A stretch of DNA of 64,000 nt from Echiichthys vipera (GCA_963691815.1 OY829645.1:1302001-1366000); one strand, 5' to 3'. Positions 30,244-42,435 are shown, numbered from the stretch's first letter. Translations and numbers: made by a program. Notes: generated by a model not told the origin, from the sequence alone.

Positions 30244-30911
30244 ATGGACGGTGAGGGGTTTTATCTCACACTTCCTAGCAACTCCTCTGCAGCATTCTAT
30301 CCTGACAATATAATAGAAAATTTTAAGCAAAACTGCCCAAACCTTTACAGTTTAAAGGGAGTTTTTAATTTCAACACTCAAACATTTCCGCAAGTGATGC
30401 AGAATTTATTGCATTCAATAGAAAAACAAGAGGGCCTGTCTTACTGTAACGAGCAGATTCTACAATTCTATGCCACAGCTAATAACTGAGATAAACAACT
30501 GCTTGTCCAATAATAATATGCACTATATCAAGCTGAGATACAATACGATTACAAACAGAGTGTCTGTAATACCCTTAAGAGATCTGGAATTGATGTTCCG
30601 AGGAAAACTTGCACAAGTGTTGGGGTTTATACCCGGTGAGGTCTTTGAAACCCAGTAAGACAGCGCAATAGACGATGAACATATTTCACCCCTGGTGTAT
30701 ATAGCACCGTATCCAGCCAATGTAAACGTAGGCATGTACAATATCTTTGTATACTCTGACATTGTTGAATATCAGACAGTGGGAGACAGTTATGTGTCTC
30801 TTTTACAAACTGTACATATTGAAGGATCCAACAACCAAATGATCACAAGAACATATGACAGACCACACTATCATAGGCTCTGTAAAACACCCATTGAGAG
30901 TATGTACATCA
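30244..30911 (+). pseudogene. Polinton/adintovirus-type structural protein (F54H12.2-like), broken
   Basis: Starts MDGEGFYLTLPSNSSAAFYP, the characteristic start of the Polinton protein often annotated as F54H12.2-like and thought to be a minor capsid (penton-type) protein. It breaks at 30489, continues in other frames through RGKLAQVLGFIPGEVF and 30695 onwards with YNIFVYSDIVEYQTVGDSYV and LLQTVHIEGSNN, and ends at the inversion junction at about 30911. The length is shorter than usual because of a missing middle segment. It is not functional. Confidence 0.7.
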
Positions 30912-31600
30912 CAGGAATGTATTCGTTGTCTTTTGTCACCTCAGAGGGTCTCATTTTAATACTACGGTGATAACTCATGTTGTTAGAGCTGACTAGGTCT
31001 TGCAATATGTCCAAATAGCATTTTGAGTTATTACCTGACAAATAACGCCAAATTTTAGATTTCAGAGTCCTATTGAAACATTCAACAACAGAGGCCTTAG
31101 TTTCATTTGAAGTAGTATAGTGTATAATTTCATTATTTTTGATTAGTGACTCAAATTTTTTGTTTAAGACCTCCTTTCCTTTGTCTGTCTGTAATTTATG
31201 AAGTATTCTACCTTCTTCTAGAATATCTTTAAAAGCTGCCGAAACACATCTACCACTTTTGCTTTTCAAACATCTAACCCAGGCATATTTTGAAAACAGG
31301 TCTATACATGTTAATAATTATCTCACCCCATCGTTTTCTGAAGAATATTCTGACATGTCCACTAGATCTGCCTGAAACTGCCTGTCAATTTTATTTACCA
31401 AAATTCTATGTCTCTTAAAATGTATGAGGGCAGTTTTATGAAGAGTATACACATCCTGTTTTAACAGTCAGTTTACATCCAATATGTTGGTCTAGAGCAT
31501 TTTGAAGTTTCTGTTTACCCCCATATCCTCCTGTACTTTTAGGAACATAAAATATTTCCTCCATGGCTGATGTTGGTGAATGAACACTCGTTGTTTGTGA
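30912..31600 (-). pseudogene. INT: Polinton integrase, catalytic part
   Basis: On the minus strand: CGYGG-like start near 31540, damaged N-terminal segment, then an open frame 31269-30871 with KLQTDKGKEVLNKKFESLI (second catalytic Asp), ASVVECFNRTLKSKIW (Glu) and MRPSEVTKDNEYIPV. After about 30912 the frame reads antisense to the structural gene, marking the inversion breakpoint. Several stops lie in the N-terminal half. Confidence 0.8.
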
Positions 31601-31996
31601 TCAAGGGTTTTTATTCCCAAACCATGTCTGCACCATCATACGTCATACACATTACACAGAATCTTGTCTTTAAAACAGACAAATATGCTTACACTGTGAT
31701 ATAATGTAATGTTTTCTACTAAACGCAGCATCTACACATTGTCTTCTGTTTAACATTAAAGAAAATAACACACACAGTTCAAAACTCAAGACATTAAGAA
31801 CAAAATAGATGGCCATTATGGTCTTTGTCATCATTTGAAGAAAAAAATTTACAAGATTGACGAAGGCAACCTTTATATCACTGCATTTACCGACAATCCT
31901 CCGTACCATGGTCCCTTGCCTAACACAATCCATCTGTTTTTTGAATCCAGTCCAATACAGATTTCTGTCAATGATATATAACGTATTATCAACAGT

Positions 31997-34325
31997 GTTG
32001 GCGCCGTACTAGGTGGCAGCCTGTAACAGCAGCTACCGTGGGTTTTTAAGTTTTTAAAAAGTTTTTGTTGTGTTTGTGTTCTGGTTTTTGCTCAACTTTT
32101 GGCAACTCTTCTCGGGAGTGCAGTGTGTTGTGTTTCACGGAGACATGGCTTCACTCACACATCCCGGACCACAGCGTAGAGATTCCTGGCTTCAGCACTG
32201 TTCGGGCAGACAGGGACGTGAAAAGCAGCGGAAAGAAAAAAGGAGGAGGGATTGCACTGTACGTGAGTGAGAGGTGGTGTTATCCCGGGCATGTTCACGT
32301 GAATAAACGTTTCTGTACCCCAGAAATTGAACTGTTGACTGTGGGGATGAGGCCTTATTATTTGCCCCGGGAATTCACATCTGCCATCATTATCGGTGTT
32401 TACGTTCCTCCTTCAGCTGATGCAGCGCTGGCCTGTGACGTCATCCACTCCGCTGTTGCCCAGATACAGACGCAGCATCCTAATGCATTAATTGTCATCA
32501 CTGGGGATTTTAATCACGTCTCCCTGGATAAAACCCTTCCAACATTTCACCAGTATGTTGACTGCCCCACCAGAGACTGTAACACACTGGATCTGTTGTA
32601 TGCAAATGCTAAGGATGCATACAGTCCCACAGCCCTTCCCCTCTTGGAAGATCTGACCACAACCTGGTTCTGCTGACCCCTAAGTATATTCCCCTTGTTC
32701 AGAGGCAGCCTCTCCACACTAGGAGGTGGAGTCAGAAGGCCGCTGACGCACTACAGGACTGCTTTGAGTCGACAGACTAGGATGCACTTGTTGAGCCACA
32801 TGGAGAGGATCTGGACAGCATGACCGACTGCATCACAGAATACATTAGGTTCTGTGATAACAACACCATGCCAACCCCGACTGTACGCCGCTTCCCTAAT
32901 AATAAGCCGTGGATCACCAATATCAGACCTCAATGACTATCGACCAGTGGCCCTCACATCTTACGTCATGAAGGTGCTGGAGAGACTGGTTTTGGTCAAC
33001 CTAAGGCCGCAGGTGAGAGCCCTGCTAGACCCTCTGCAATTTGCTTACCAGCCCCACTTGGGAGTTGATGAGGCTGTCATCTACCTGCTGCAATGAGCCC
33101 ATTCGCACCTGGATGGGGGAGGATCACATCTGTGAGAATCACATTCTTTGATTTCTCTTGTGCTTTTAACACCATTCAGCCACTGCTACTGGGGGAGAAG
33201 CTGCAGGTGATGGGAGTAGATGACACAATGATCTCCTGGATTACTGACTACCTGACAGGCAGGCCACAGTTTGTCTGTATGGGCGGTGTTCTGTCTGATG
33301 TGGTGGTTAGTGATACAGGAGCTCCACAGGGGACTGTACTGTCTCCTTTCCTGTTCACCTTATACACCACTGACTTTCAGTACAATACTGGGTCGTGTCA
33401 CCTGCAAAAGTTTTCTGACGACTCGGCTGTTGTTGGGTGTATAAGTGAGGGACAGGAGGAGGAGTACAGTGCACTGGTAGACAACTTTGTGAAGTGGACT
33501 GGACAGAATCACCTGCAGCTGAACATCAGCAAGACCAGAGAGATGGTGATAGATTTAAGGAAGAAGAGGGTGACAGCCTTCCAACCTCTGTGCATTCTGG
33601 GAAAGGAGGTGGAGGCGGTGGAGGATTACAAGTACCTGGGTGTTACCATCAACCACAGACTGGACTGGAGATCTAACACTGAAGCTGTTTAAAAGAAGGG
33701 GATGAGCAGACTTTACTTCCTGAGGAAACTGAGATCCTTCAACGTGTGCAGCAAGATGTTGGAGATCTTATATCAGTCTGTGGTGGCCAGTGTACTTTTC
33801 TTTGCTGTGGTTTGTTGGGGAAGCAGCATTGGAGCCAGCGACACCAACAGACTCAACAAACTGATCAGGAGGGCTGGCTCTGTGATTGGCTGCAAACAGG
33901 ACACTCTGGAGGCTGTGGTGGAGAGGAGGACATTGAAAAAACTGTTATCCATCATGGTTAATCCTCTCCACCCTCTCCAACTCACACTGGTCAGACAGCG
34001 CAGCACCTTCTCCAGAAGGCTGCTTCAGCTTCACTTTTGTAGCAACAGATACAGGAAATCTTTCCTGCCACAATCCATCACTGTATATAATAACTCTCTC
34101 ATCTCTGCCTGACAGAGAACTCTGCTCTCTCTACTGTTTTTTTTTAATTATTGTTATAGTATATTTTGCATATATTGTTGTGTATATTATTATTGTTATA
34201 TATATATATTTATAGCACACTATGCACTGTATATATACACTATGTATATATTGGATTCTATTTATGTTATATCCAAAGTGTTTATTTGCTGACCCACTAC
34301 TGCTGTAACAAATCAATTTCCCAGA
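31997..34325 (+). mobile_element. CR1/L2/Rex-type LINE (second family)
   Basis: The 5' end at about 31997 (GTTGGCGCCGTACTAGG) abuts Polinton sequence; the 3' tail CTGTAACAAATCAATTTCCC ends at about 34322. It carries endonuclease and RT remnants. A (TA)n-rich stretch lies at 34195-34260. Its proteins clearly differ from those of the LINE at 13.5-16.2 kb, though the domain order is the same. It lies between the Polinton piece and a truncated LTR. Confidence 0.85.
32065..34112 (+). pseudogene. LINE endonuclease and reverse transcriptase, broken
   Basis: Endonuclease in 32130-32676: CFTETWLHSHIPDHSVEIPG, YYLPREFTSAIIIGVYVPPS and ITGDFNHVSLDKTLPTFHQ. A deletion between about 32720 and 32925 joins PNNKPWITN to NDYRPVALTSYVMKVLERLV. 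RT pieces: LDPLQFAYQPHLGVDEA, FDFSCAFNTIQPLL, GAPQGTVLSPFLFTLYTTDF and CHLQKFSDDSAVVGC with an intact DD pair. The thumb and C-terminal Cys-rich end run to 34112. Stops at 33096 and 33690 break the frame. Confidence 0.85.
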
Positions 34326-34858
34326 TTTACATCATAGACTCTTCTCCACAATCCCCCCCCAGCACTTATCCACAGATTGAGTGTTATGTTAATATATATA
34401 TATAGGTTTCCTTGCTTTATTTTGCCTCATTTGATGCAATGGACACCATTTTCTTCTCTCTTCCATGTTCTTCTGGTGTCAGAGGTTACCAGCACATGAC
34501 ACATCGTTGGAGAAACAGTCTTTACCACTGTCTGGTTTTCCTGTAGCAGTGTGAAAGTTATGGACACTCTTAAAGCATATTTTGACTCAATGACATTTTA
34601 TCATCTGTTGCTCCTAGAATGAAAACCACAGATTAATACAAATAACTCTGTCACCTTAGCAGACAAGTTATTTGGCAGTTTAGTTTATAGGCAAACACAG
34701 AAAGAGCAGTCAGATGGATTCCTTGCAGAACCATCTATAAAGAAAAACAGAATCATCGTTAGACACTATGTATCAAACAATGCATCACATGGTTTTGATC
34801 CACCGTTAAACATTTTCAATTATGAATGGTACTCCATCTTCAGCTGTAGGATCAAAGC

Positions 34859-35176
34859 TCAAAAATTAAGACCGTACAGCACTGACATAAAACATAAGTG
34901 TGACAATGGGTACCATGCGGGACGTGCACACTTTGAAAATACAATAGTGTCAGCTGTTAGTTTGTCAGACTGCCATGTCCTGAACACAAGCTCTTCAGTG
35001 TTCAATTCAACTGAAACATCTGGTGCGGTGGACATCTTCTCTGTTTCCTTTTCTTCAGGCCAGTAGTCAAAAAAGAAGTTGCTGTTTGGAGACAGAACTT
35101 TCTGGAGAAGCAATGCAAGCCTTTTTCCTTGCTTCAGTCTGTTTTCCTCAGTCACTGGTGTTGTGAAAACTGACAC
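34859..35176 (-). CDS. Unidentified ORF in the LTR element interior
   Basis: A 105-residue frame with ALLLQKVLSPNSNFFFDYW followed by a charged region; the frame extends upstream toward an acidic DNEGEG stretch after a frame change. Copy A retains the matching part (3038-2885) with one amino-acid difference visible (KQGKR versus KHGKR). I recognise no family. It could be a captured host or viral gene fragment or chance coding-like sequence. Confidence 0.35.
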   Translation of the reverse strand: MSVFTTPVTEENRLKQGKRLALLLQKVLSPNSNFFFDYWPEEKETEKMSTAPDVSVELNTEELVFRTWQSDKLTADTIVFSKCARPAWYPLSHLCFMSVLYGLNF

Positions 35177-36444
35177 ATCAGATGCAGGTTCATTCTCCCC
35201 TCCCCCTCATTGTCAGAGTCCTCCTGGGCAGTTGGAACATGCATGTGGTCTTGATGGAGGGGCTTCACGACCTGGAGACAGCATGGAGGAGGCCCTGTCT
35301 TTTATCCCTACTTTCCTGTTCCTCATTCTCTTATTCACTCTTTTCATTCTGTATCCTAACAATCCATCTTTCCCTACTTTCTGTCCTTTTTTCTCTCACA
35401 TCACTTTACCCTCTTAACTATATGTGTACCTAATATGTGCCTAATAAAGGACGGGAAAAACTCCCTTAGTCCAGTAATGCCAAAATGGAACTTCTCCTGT
35501 AACAATTTTAACTTTCCCATTTTGTTTTCCAGTTTTCTACTGACTCACTGGGATGTGCTTTTACTTTCAATGGGCTTATTGTTCACAAAAATATTTCACA
35601 CATCCTGACCTTCCCATGCGAACATGGTTGGATTTTATCACTAACTTCAGATAACTTTTTTCAGCCAGGTGGTTAATACAACACATGAAATGTGTGTCAG
35701 AGCAACGCACCCTTATAATATCCACAAAGGATATTTGAGACCTTGAAACAAGTTACCACAAACTTTTCTTTTCTTTATGACATTCATAAGCCCATTTTAT
35801 TGTAGTTGGGAATCTCACTTCTCACTCACATCTACACTTTTGCAAATTATATTTGCATTTCAAAAATGTCTACTACTCTGTATAACTGATTCAGAAATCA
35901 TTCATATTCTTCCCAAATTTCTGTCTAGTTTAAGACATCACTTATATACCTTAAAGTACATATTTTTATGATTTTATGGATTTTCTTTTTTTTCTTTTAA
36001 TTCTTCTGAGTTTCAAAACCACACAGGAAAATTAAGCTAGTCTTCAAAACCACACAGGAAATATGAAGACGTTCACGACACCCACAAAGGAATCATCAGA
36101 CCTCGATATTCAAACCACAAAGAATTATAGAATATCTTGACAGCCAATCCACACAGGTATCTAGGACTGTCTACCTCGGTTTCACACCTTCTTCAGAGCT
36201 TCAAAACCACACAGGAAAATGAAGCTTGTCTTCAAAACCACACATGAAATATGAAGACGGTCACAGACCTTTACACGAGATATGTTTTAAAAAACACCAT
36301 ACTCACGTTTAAAATAGATGGAACGTCTGCTGTCCAGCACCTGTTCCTGACATTAGGCGGAATCCTGTCCTCCTTGATGGAGCAGAACTTTCCTTACCGG
36401 TTATAACCTTCAGTCAGGACTCAGGCCTGATCAGCAGAGTGTCC

Positions 36445-36462
36445 ATCCCATCCTCGTCGCCA
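36445..36462 (-). promoter_or_regulatory. Primer binding site (tRNA-Ser), copy C
   Basis: The same 18 nt as at 7080-7097 (minus strand TGGCGACGAGGATGGGAT), three bases from the LTR. Confidence 0.75.
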
Positions 36463-36465
36463 AAT

Positions 36466-36896
36466 TGTGAAAGAAATTCTCTAGAGTCCTCAGTGTTTCT
36501 CAAAGCATGTCTTTACTAAGCTGCATGCATACCGGAGAGACGCTACAAACAACACGGTCGAAAATGTTCTCTGTCTTTCTCCAGATAGCTTCAGCATATA
36601 TACAGTCACATCAAAGCACCTTACAAACACAAGGCCAACAAAGTAACAATAGCAACAAACACACCACCCAATGTTCATGACCCCAGTAGATGTTATCAAT
36701 GCTTTATGGCCGCAAATTGGCATCTGCAACCCCCATGTGACCCTCTCCCCCCCCATGTGACCCCTCTGCACAATCCCCCCAGCACTCACCCACAACTTGA
36801 ATGCCAGTCAATTGTTATGTTAGTCAACATACAGAAAGCAAGGATTTACACACCTTGAACTCAGAAAAACCCACTATGTAAAATCGATTTCTCACA
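36466..36896 (-). repeat. LTR of copy C
   Basis: 431 bp bounded by TGTGAAAGAAATT and GATTTCTCACA (near-inverted termini). It aligns with 7101-7496; a few length differences lie in its middle and right end. Confidence 0.8.
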
Positions 36897-37514
36897 GCAT
36901 ACACTGTCAGCATCGCAGTGGATGCTTAAATATGAGATGATTTCACTAAATGCTTGAGTTCACCAGGAGATATTATCGTCCATAATTAACACCAGGGGTG
37001 CGTTCAATGTGAGAAAGATTTAATTTGGTAAGCCTGTGAATGTTCTCAGTTGCTAAGGTCATCATTATCCCCAAAGCAATTTCAGCAACTGTCCACTTGC
37101 TTTTGACTGAAATTGCTTTGGGGATTTAATTTGGTCCATAAATATGTTGCCTTCCAAACCTGTGCAGCCCTTAACATGTGCTTGATGTGATTTGGTGTGC
37201 ACATTTGGATTGAGACACAATACATTCACTGCAAACAGAGCGGTGACAAATTGAGAATGAGCATACATGTGACAATTTGGGAGGGGTCTGAGACCGTGTG
37301 TTGGAATCCGACGCTACTGTTTGCCAGGGCAACACTGCACCGGATAGTGCTACAGTGCGGTGTTTGAATCAAAACTTGAAACACATAGAGACGGAATTGC
37401 TGCGTTTAAACTGAGATATGACGTGACAATTGTATAGAGATGGAGAAGAATAAGGCAAAAGGAAGTGGTTCTTACAGGGACAAACTTACAACCAGCGCAG
37501 AGCAGAGAAATTTA
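36897..37514. other. No gene seen; contains one perfect hairpin
   Basis: No coding frame or known repeat recognised. The arms ATCCCCAAAGCAATTTCAG (37067-37085) and its exact complement (37107-37125) enclose 21 nt. AGATTTAATTTGGT-like bases occur before and after the hairpin. Confidence 0.6.
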
Positions 37515-40094
37515 GAATTAAAGCCGCAAGAGGCGATGAATGGGCCCTCTCAGCCGTCGTGTGTCGAGGGAGCCGGCAGAGTCCCTGTGGGCGTGGCCGT
37601 GCCTTCACACGGCTGTGAGATGCCCTGTGTAGGGCGTGGGGCTGAGGGCTATGTATCGCAACTCTTGCAGCGCTTCCCGCGTCCTCTCTGTGACTCTAGA
37701 GAGTGTGTAGCAAACATGCTTTCGCTCTTTATCAAGTGTAGAACACACATTGAAAATTGAATGTAAATCAAATTAATTTTGTCCTATCTTGCTGACTTCC
37801 TGTTGTCAGTAGGTGGCGCTGTGGCTGTTGGTAAATATTGGCATGTGGTTGTATTCAGGCCTGGACTCTCATCATGTCTGGAAAGTTTGATGCACTTTGG
37901 ACAATGTATGTTGACGTTAGAGACTTCCTATTTCATAGTGAGAAACACATAGTGGCCGCCATGCCATCGGCAATAGGCACAAACCATGCTTTATGTTTCC
38001 AACAATGAAAATAACATAAATTGGATGTTTGTCATGTTTTGTCCTGCCAATATGGGACGCTATCACTGTGAGTCAATATGGTAATGTAGGTGTCAGGGCA
38101 TGACTCTTGTCATACATGAGACATTTGGTGCAGATTGGATAATGTATGCTCCAGTTTCAACAACTTCCTGTTTTATGGCAAAAGGCCTAACTTTGACGCC
38201 AAGCTAAGCAACAAAGAGCAAAAATAGAAAATGTGCCGGGCATCGTTTGATCAGACATGTCTTTAGATGATTCAGGCCAATTTGGAAGTTGATCATGATG
38301 AATCCCTAGGAAGAGTTTGCGCAAGTCCGACAAGTGCAAATGTGCAAACATGGCCATAGAATTAAAAAAAAATCTGACTTCCTGTTGACTTTAGCATATT
38401 GCTCCAAGCGGCTTTTTTGTACGTCTCGATAAGTTATATATAGCCTTCCCATTTTCAGAATTTTATGTCAATCCTGGGGGAGGGGCTGTAATTTAGTGTT
38501 TGCCAATAGGGGGTCACTAAGAGTCAATATTGAGATGTAGGTGGGTTCAGGATGGGACTCTTATCATTCATTCATTCATTCATCTTCAACCGCTTGTCCC
38601 TGTCGGGGTCGCGGGGGGGCTGGAGCCGATCCCAGATGACATCGGGCGTGAGGCCGGGTACATCCTGGACAGGACGCCAGTCTATCATAGGGCACATGAC
38701 AAATTTGGCGAAATTCTAACAATGTATGGGCAGGTGTCAACAACTTCGTGTTATTTGGCGATACGGCTGACTTTGGCGCCATGCCACACCCATACGGTAC
38801 AGCAAAAACTCAAAGTTTTCAGTCAAATTTGATCGGACATGTGTTGAGATGGTTCTGGTCTCATTTTTGAGTCAATCGTGTTAGGTCTCTAGGAGGAGTT
38901 TGTTAAAGTATAAAGATATGTAAAAACATGTGACCTCCTGTTGCCAGCAGGGGGCACTATGAGTCCATACAGAGATGAAGGTGTGTTCAGGCCATGAAAT
39001 TTGGTGCAGATTGAACAATGTATGCTGAAATTACAGCTACTTCCTGTTTCTTAACTATTGCAAAAGGCCTAACTTTGAGCCAAGCTACGGCGACAAGGAG
39101 CAAAAAATAGAAAAAGTGCCGGACATGTCTTTAGATGATACTGGCTGATTTTGAAGTCAATAGTGTTAAATTCCTAGGAGGAGTTCATTCAAGTACGACA
39201 TGCAAAAGAAGCCATAGAATTCAAAATGGCTGACTTTTTGTTGACTTTAGCATATCGCTCCACAAGGCTTTTTTGTACGTCTCGATGAGTTATATGTGCT
39301 TACCAGTTTTCGAAATTTTATGTCAATCCTGGGGAAGGGGCTGTAATTTAGTGTTTGCCAATAGGGGGCGCTATCACTGTATATTCAGATGTAGGTGGGT
39401 TCAGGCCAGGTAATGTACGAGAACTTTGGTGCAAATTGAACAATGTATGGTCAAGTTACAAAAATTTCCTGTTGTTGGCCATACGAGTCTAAACAGTAAA
39501 GTAAACACTGAGTATGGTTTGATCAGACATGTCTTTAGATGGTACTGAGAAGTTGATTGTGTAAAATCTGTAGAATTAGAAGTAAAGTATAAAGACATGT
39601 AAAAATATGTGACTTCCTGTTGCCAGCAGGGGGCGCTATGCCTGTGAGTCAATATTAAGATTTGTTTGTGTTCAGGGCGTGGCTCTTACAGCAATGTCCG
39701 GTTTTATGGCGAGAGGCGTAACTTTGGCGCCACACCACGGCAACACAGGGCGGAGAAAAAAAAGTGCAGACTATCGTTTGGTCACACATCTTTAGATGAT
39801 ACTGGATGATTTTGAAGATGATCGTGTCAAATCTCTAGGAGGAGTTTGTGAAAGTATGACACATGCAAAAGTGGAAAATTTTGAATAAAATTCAAAATAG
39901 CCAACTTCCTGTTGAGTTTAGGATATTGGTCCAAGAGGCTTTTTTTTTATTTACGTCTGGACGTGTTTTATATACCTACCAATTTTGATATTTTTATGTC
40001 AATCTTGGGGGAGGGGCTGTATTTTACAGGGTACCAGCAGGGAGTGCTATCACTGTGAGTCAATATTGTCATGCAACTGTCTTCAGGCCTGAAT
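37515..40094 (+). repeat. Array of the GGGGGCGCTATG / ACTTCCTGTTGCCAG fish repeat
   Basis: Starts near ATTAAAGCCGCAAGAGGCGA and contains about seven diverged units of roughly 330-400 bp. Each has TTCCTGTTG, CAGGGGGCGCTATG, GTGAGTCAATATTG, TTCAGGCC, AATTTGGTGCAGATTG and CAATGTATG in the same order, plus a second module (AGACATGTCTTTAGATGATAC, TCCTAGGAGGAGTTTG). No protein is encoded. The family class is not known to me. It resumes after the Penelope element and again at 53.7 kb. Confidence 0.8.
38564..38695 (-). mobile_element. SINE 3' fragment
   Basis: Inverted relative of the 3' part of the SINE at 16622-16966: (ATTC)n, CATCTTCAACCGCTTGTCCC, GGGGTCGCGGGGG, GGAGCCGATCCCAG and TCCTGGACAGGACGCCAGTC. 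It sits inside a unit of the array. Confidence 0.8.
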
Positions 40095-42435
40095 TTGGGT
40101 CAGCAACACCTAAAATGGTGCGGGAACATGAAACCAACTCCTCAACGAGCGCGTAAGACAAGTCGATTTCACTATTGAAGGGCTAAAAGAGAAAGCGGAC
40201 CTCTCACTACAGAAACTCAATCTTACCTGGTTTTATCATTGACAAAATTCTGGATTTCACCTAGAAAGCCCAACTGTCTCAACACAACAAGAGAAAAAAA
40301 AGACAAACAAAGAAATTTCACAACTTAAAATCCAGGAATACTGACAAAAACACAGAAATACTCACTTGGAGGTAAAAAAATTTACGCTCCAGCACAGAAA
40401 GAAATACATAACAGATGGATTAAGAATTTGTCGGAAAAAGATCCTTCCCAGCCAGAGAAGGAGGTTTGAGCCAAGGGCTTGAACTTTGCCATGACACCAA
40501 AAGAGTTACCCATAGTGGAGTTGATTACAGCTACAGAATCTGCTATAAAGAAAAACAACGTAAATGGAACTGAGGCTGAACAGCTAAGATTAAAAGTGTC
40601 AGCAATGTTGTCCCACGGTCCCCCGTCCAACCTCACCATTGAAGAGAGAAAAGCAGTAACAGCACTGAGCAAAGACCACGACATGACAATCCTTTCTGCA
40701 GACCAGGGTAGATGCACAGTTGTTCTCAATACAACTGATTACCAGGCAAAGATCTCTGCACTACTCAGTGACTCTAACAGTTATGAAACTCTCAAACAAG
40801 ACCCTACCAGCAGTAACAAAAAGAAGGTTACAGAGTGTCTACAACAACTACGAAAAGAAGGGGTCATTGACAAATCACAATATTACAGGCTCTATCCCCA
40901 GGACTCACCCCCCTGCATATATGGACTCACAAAAATCCATAAAGAAGGGGCCCCGCTCAGGCCCATTGTCAGCAGCATAAACTCGGTCACTTACAACATT
41001 GCCAAGCACGTAGCCAATATCCTGGCACCACTGGTGGGCAACGCCCCACACCACATCCAAAACTCCATAGACTTTGTGAACAAAGTCCGAGACTTGGAAA
41101 ATGGATCCAGATGAAACGATGGTATCCTACATCATGACTTCCTTAGACAGTAACAGTAAGAGAGCAGCTCACACAGGAAAACTCCTTACACAACGGGACA
41201 AATCTCCAACCAGACCACATTTGCCAACTTCTGGATTTGTGCCTGAACACCACATATTTCCAGTTTAATGGCATTTTTTACAGACAAAAACACGGCTGTG
41301 CCATGGGTTCACCAGTATCCCCTATTGTGGCAAATCTATACATGGAGGAGGTAGAGGACAAGGCTTTGAAATCCTCCAAAGGAATAACACCGAGCCGTTG
41401 GTTCAGATATGTGGACGACATATGGGTTAAAATCTAATCCAAAGAGGTACAAACTTTTACCGAACATGTAAACTCAGTGGACAGAAACATCAAGTTCACC
41501 GGAAAAGAAGTCAAGGACAGTAGTTTGCCTTTTTTAGACTGTGACGTCCATATGGAGAATGACAGACGCCTCCACATTGGGGTATACAGAAAACCTACTC
41601 ACACAGATCAATATCTACTGTTGATACTGACTCCCACCACCCCTGGAACACAAGCTTGGAGTTATCAGAACCCTGCAACACAGAGCTGATAACGTACCCA
41701 CCAGCTCACTGGCCCGAGGGGAAGAACGCAAGCATCTGAGAGGCGCCCTCACAACTTGTGGTTACCTCAGCTGAACTTTTGTGAAAATGGCAGCTGCTTC
41801 TAGAAAGACAATCAAAGTGGTTGAAAAAGAAAAAGAAAACAAGAGAAACAACATAGTCCTCCCATATGTGGCTGGGGTATCAGAGAAACTCAGCAGGATC
41901 TTCAACAAACACTGCATCCCTGTGTATTTCAAACCCAGTTACACACCCAGACAGAGACTAGTACATCCCAAGGACAGAACACCACACACCCACAAAAGCA
42001 ATCTGGTTTATGCTGTCCAATGCAACGAGGAACACAAAGATCTCTACATTGGAGAAACAAAACAACCACTACATAAACACATGGCCCAACACAGGAGATC
42101 TAACTCCTCAGGCCTGGACTCTGCTGTCCACTTACATCTCAAGGATAAAGCCCACTCCTTTGAGGACAACAATGTCCACATCCTGGACAGAGAGGACAGA
42201 TGGTTTGAAAGAGGAGTAAAAGAAGCCATCTATGTAAAAGCAGAGAAACCATAGCTAAACAGAGGAGGTCTAAGACACCTCTTATCTCCAATTTACAATG
42301 CTGCCTTTCATCCCTTCCCAGGAGATTAAACAATCTAACCTCAAAGAAGAACTGTTCACATATGGCCTCCTGTGACTCCTGTGACTGTCGTTATAAACCA
42401 ACATCTTCCTAGACAAATAACCAAGTCCAGTTATC
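40095..42435 (+). mobile_element. Penelope-like element with GIY-YIG endonuclease
   Basis: Inserted in the repeat array (array sequence stops at TTCAGGCCTG and resumes at TATCATGCATC...TTTGGTGCAG). It encodes an RT of the Penelope type followed by a GIY-YIG domain. No clear pseudo-LTR or target duplication was seen. Multiple stops. Confidence 0.85.
40479..42254 (+). pseudogene. Penelope RT and GIY-YIG endonuclease, broken
   Basis: After a stop at about 40468, the frame 40479-41114 has GLNFAMTPKELPIVELITAT, ILSADQGRCTVVLNTTDYQ, IYGLTKIHKEGAPLRPIVSS. Frameshifts follow; CAMGSPVSPIVANLYMEEVE and the catalytic WFRYVDDIWVKI lie at 41237-41437, FLDCDVHMENDRRLHIGVYR at 41477-41689. The GIY-YIG part at 41990-42254 shows NLVYAVQCNEEHKDLYIGET and the following Arg/His residues, with WFERGVKEAIYVKAEKP at the end. 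At least four frame breaks. Confidence 0.85.

Larger units (their letters stand above)
29966..31996. mobile_element. Polinton (Maverick) fragment, right piece, internally inverted
   Basis: Holds the C-terminal integrase chromodomain (plus), a structural protein (plus) and the N-terminal and catalytic integrase (minus). The layout is explained by inversion of about 29966-30912. Its minus-strand part 31300-31996 mirrors 17840-18500. The right edge is a LINE 5' end at about 31997. Confidence 0.75.
34332..36896 (-). mobile_element. Non-autonomous ERV-like LTR element, copy C
   Basis: Minus strand: LTR 36896-36466, primer site, leader with duplicated AAGACGGTCAC stretches and a possible donor near 36305, internal sequence, and about 70 bp of the start of the second LTR (34332-34405, truncated by the LINE). 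Only about 2.06 kb lie between the LTRs and they carry no gag or pol. The copy contains both Harbinger target sites of copy A in empty form (CTG at 35020-35022 and CAG at 35179-35181) and lacks the solo LTR. Confidence 0.75.

Noticed and set aside
37440..37760. 106-codon ORF as a host gene
   Set aside because: Its second half lies in the GGGGGCGCTATG repeat family and no domain or splice support was seen.
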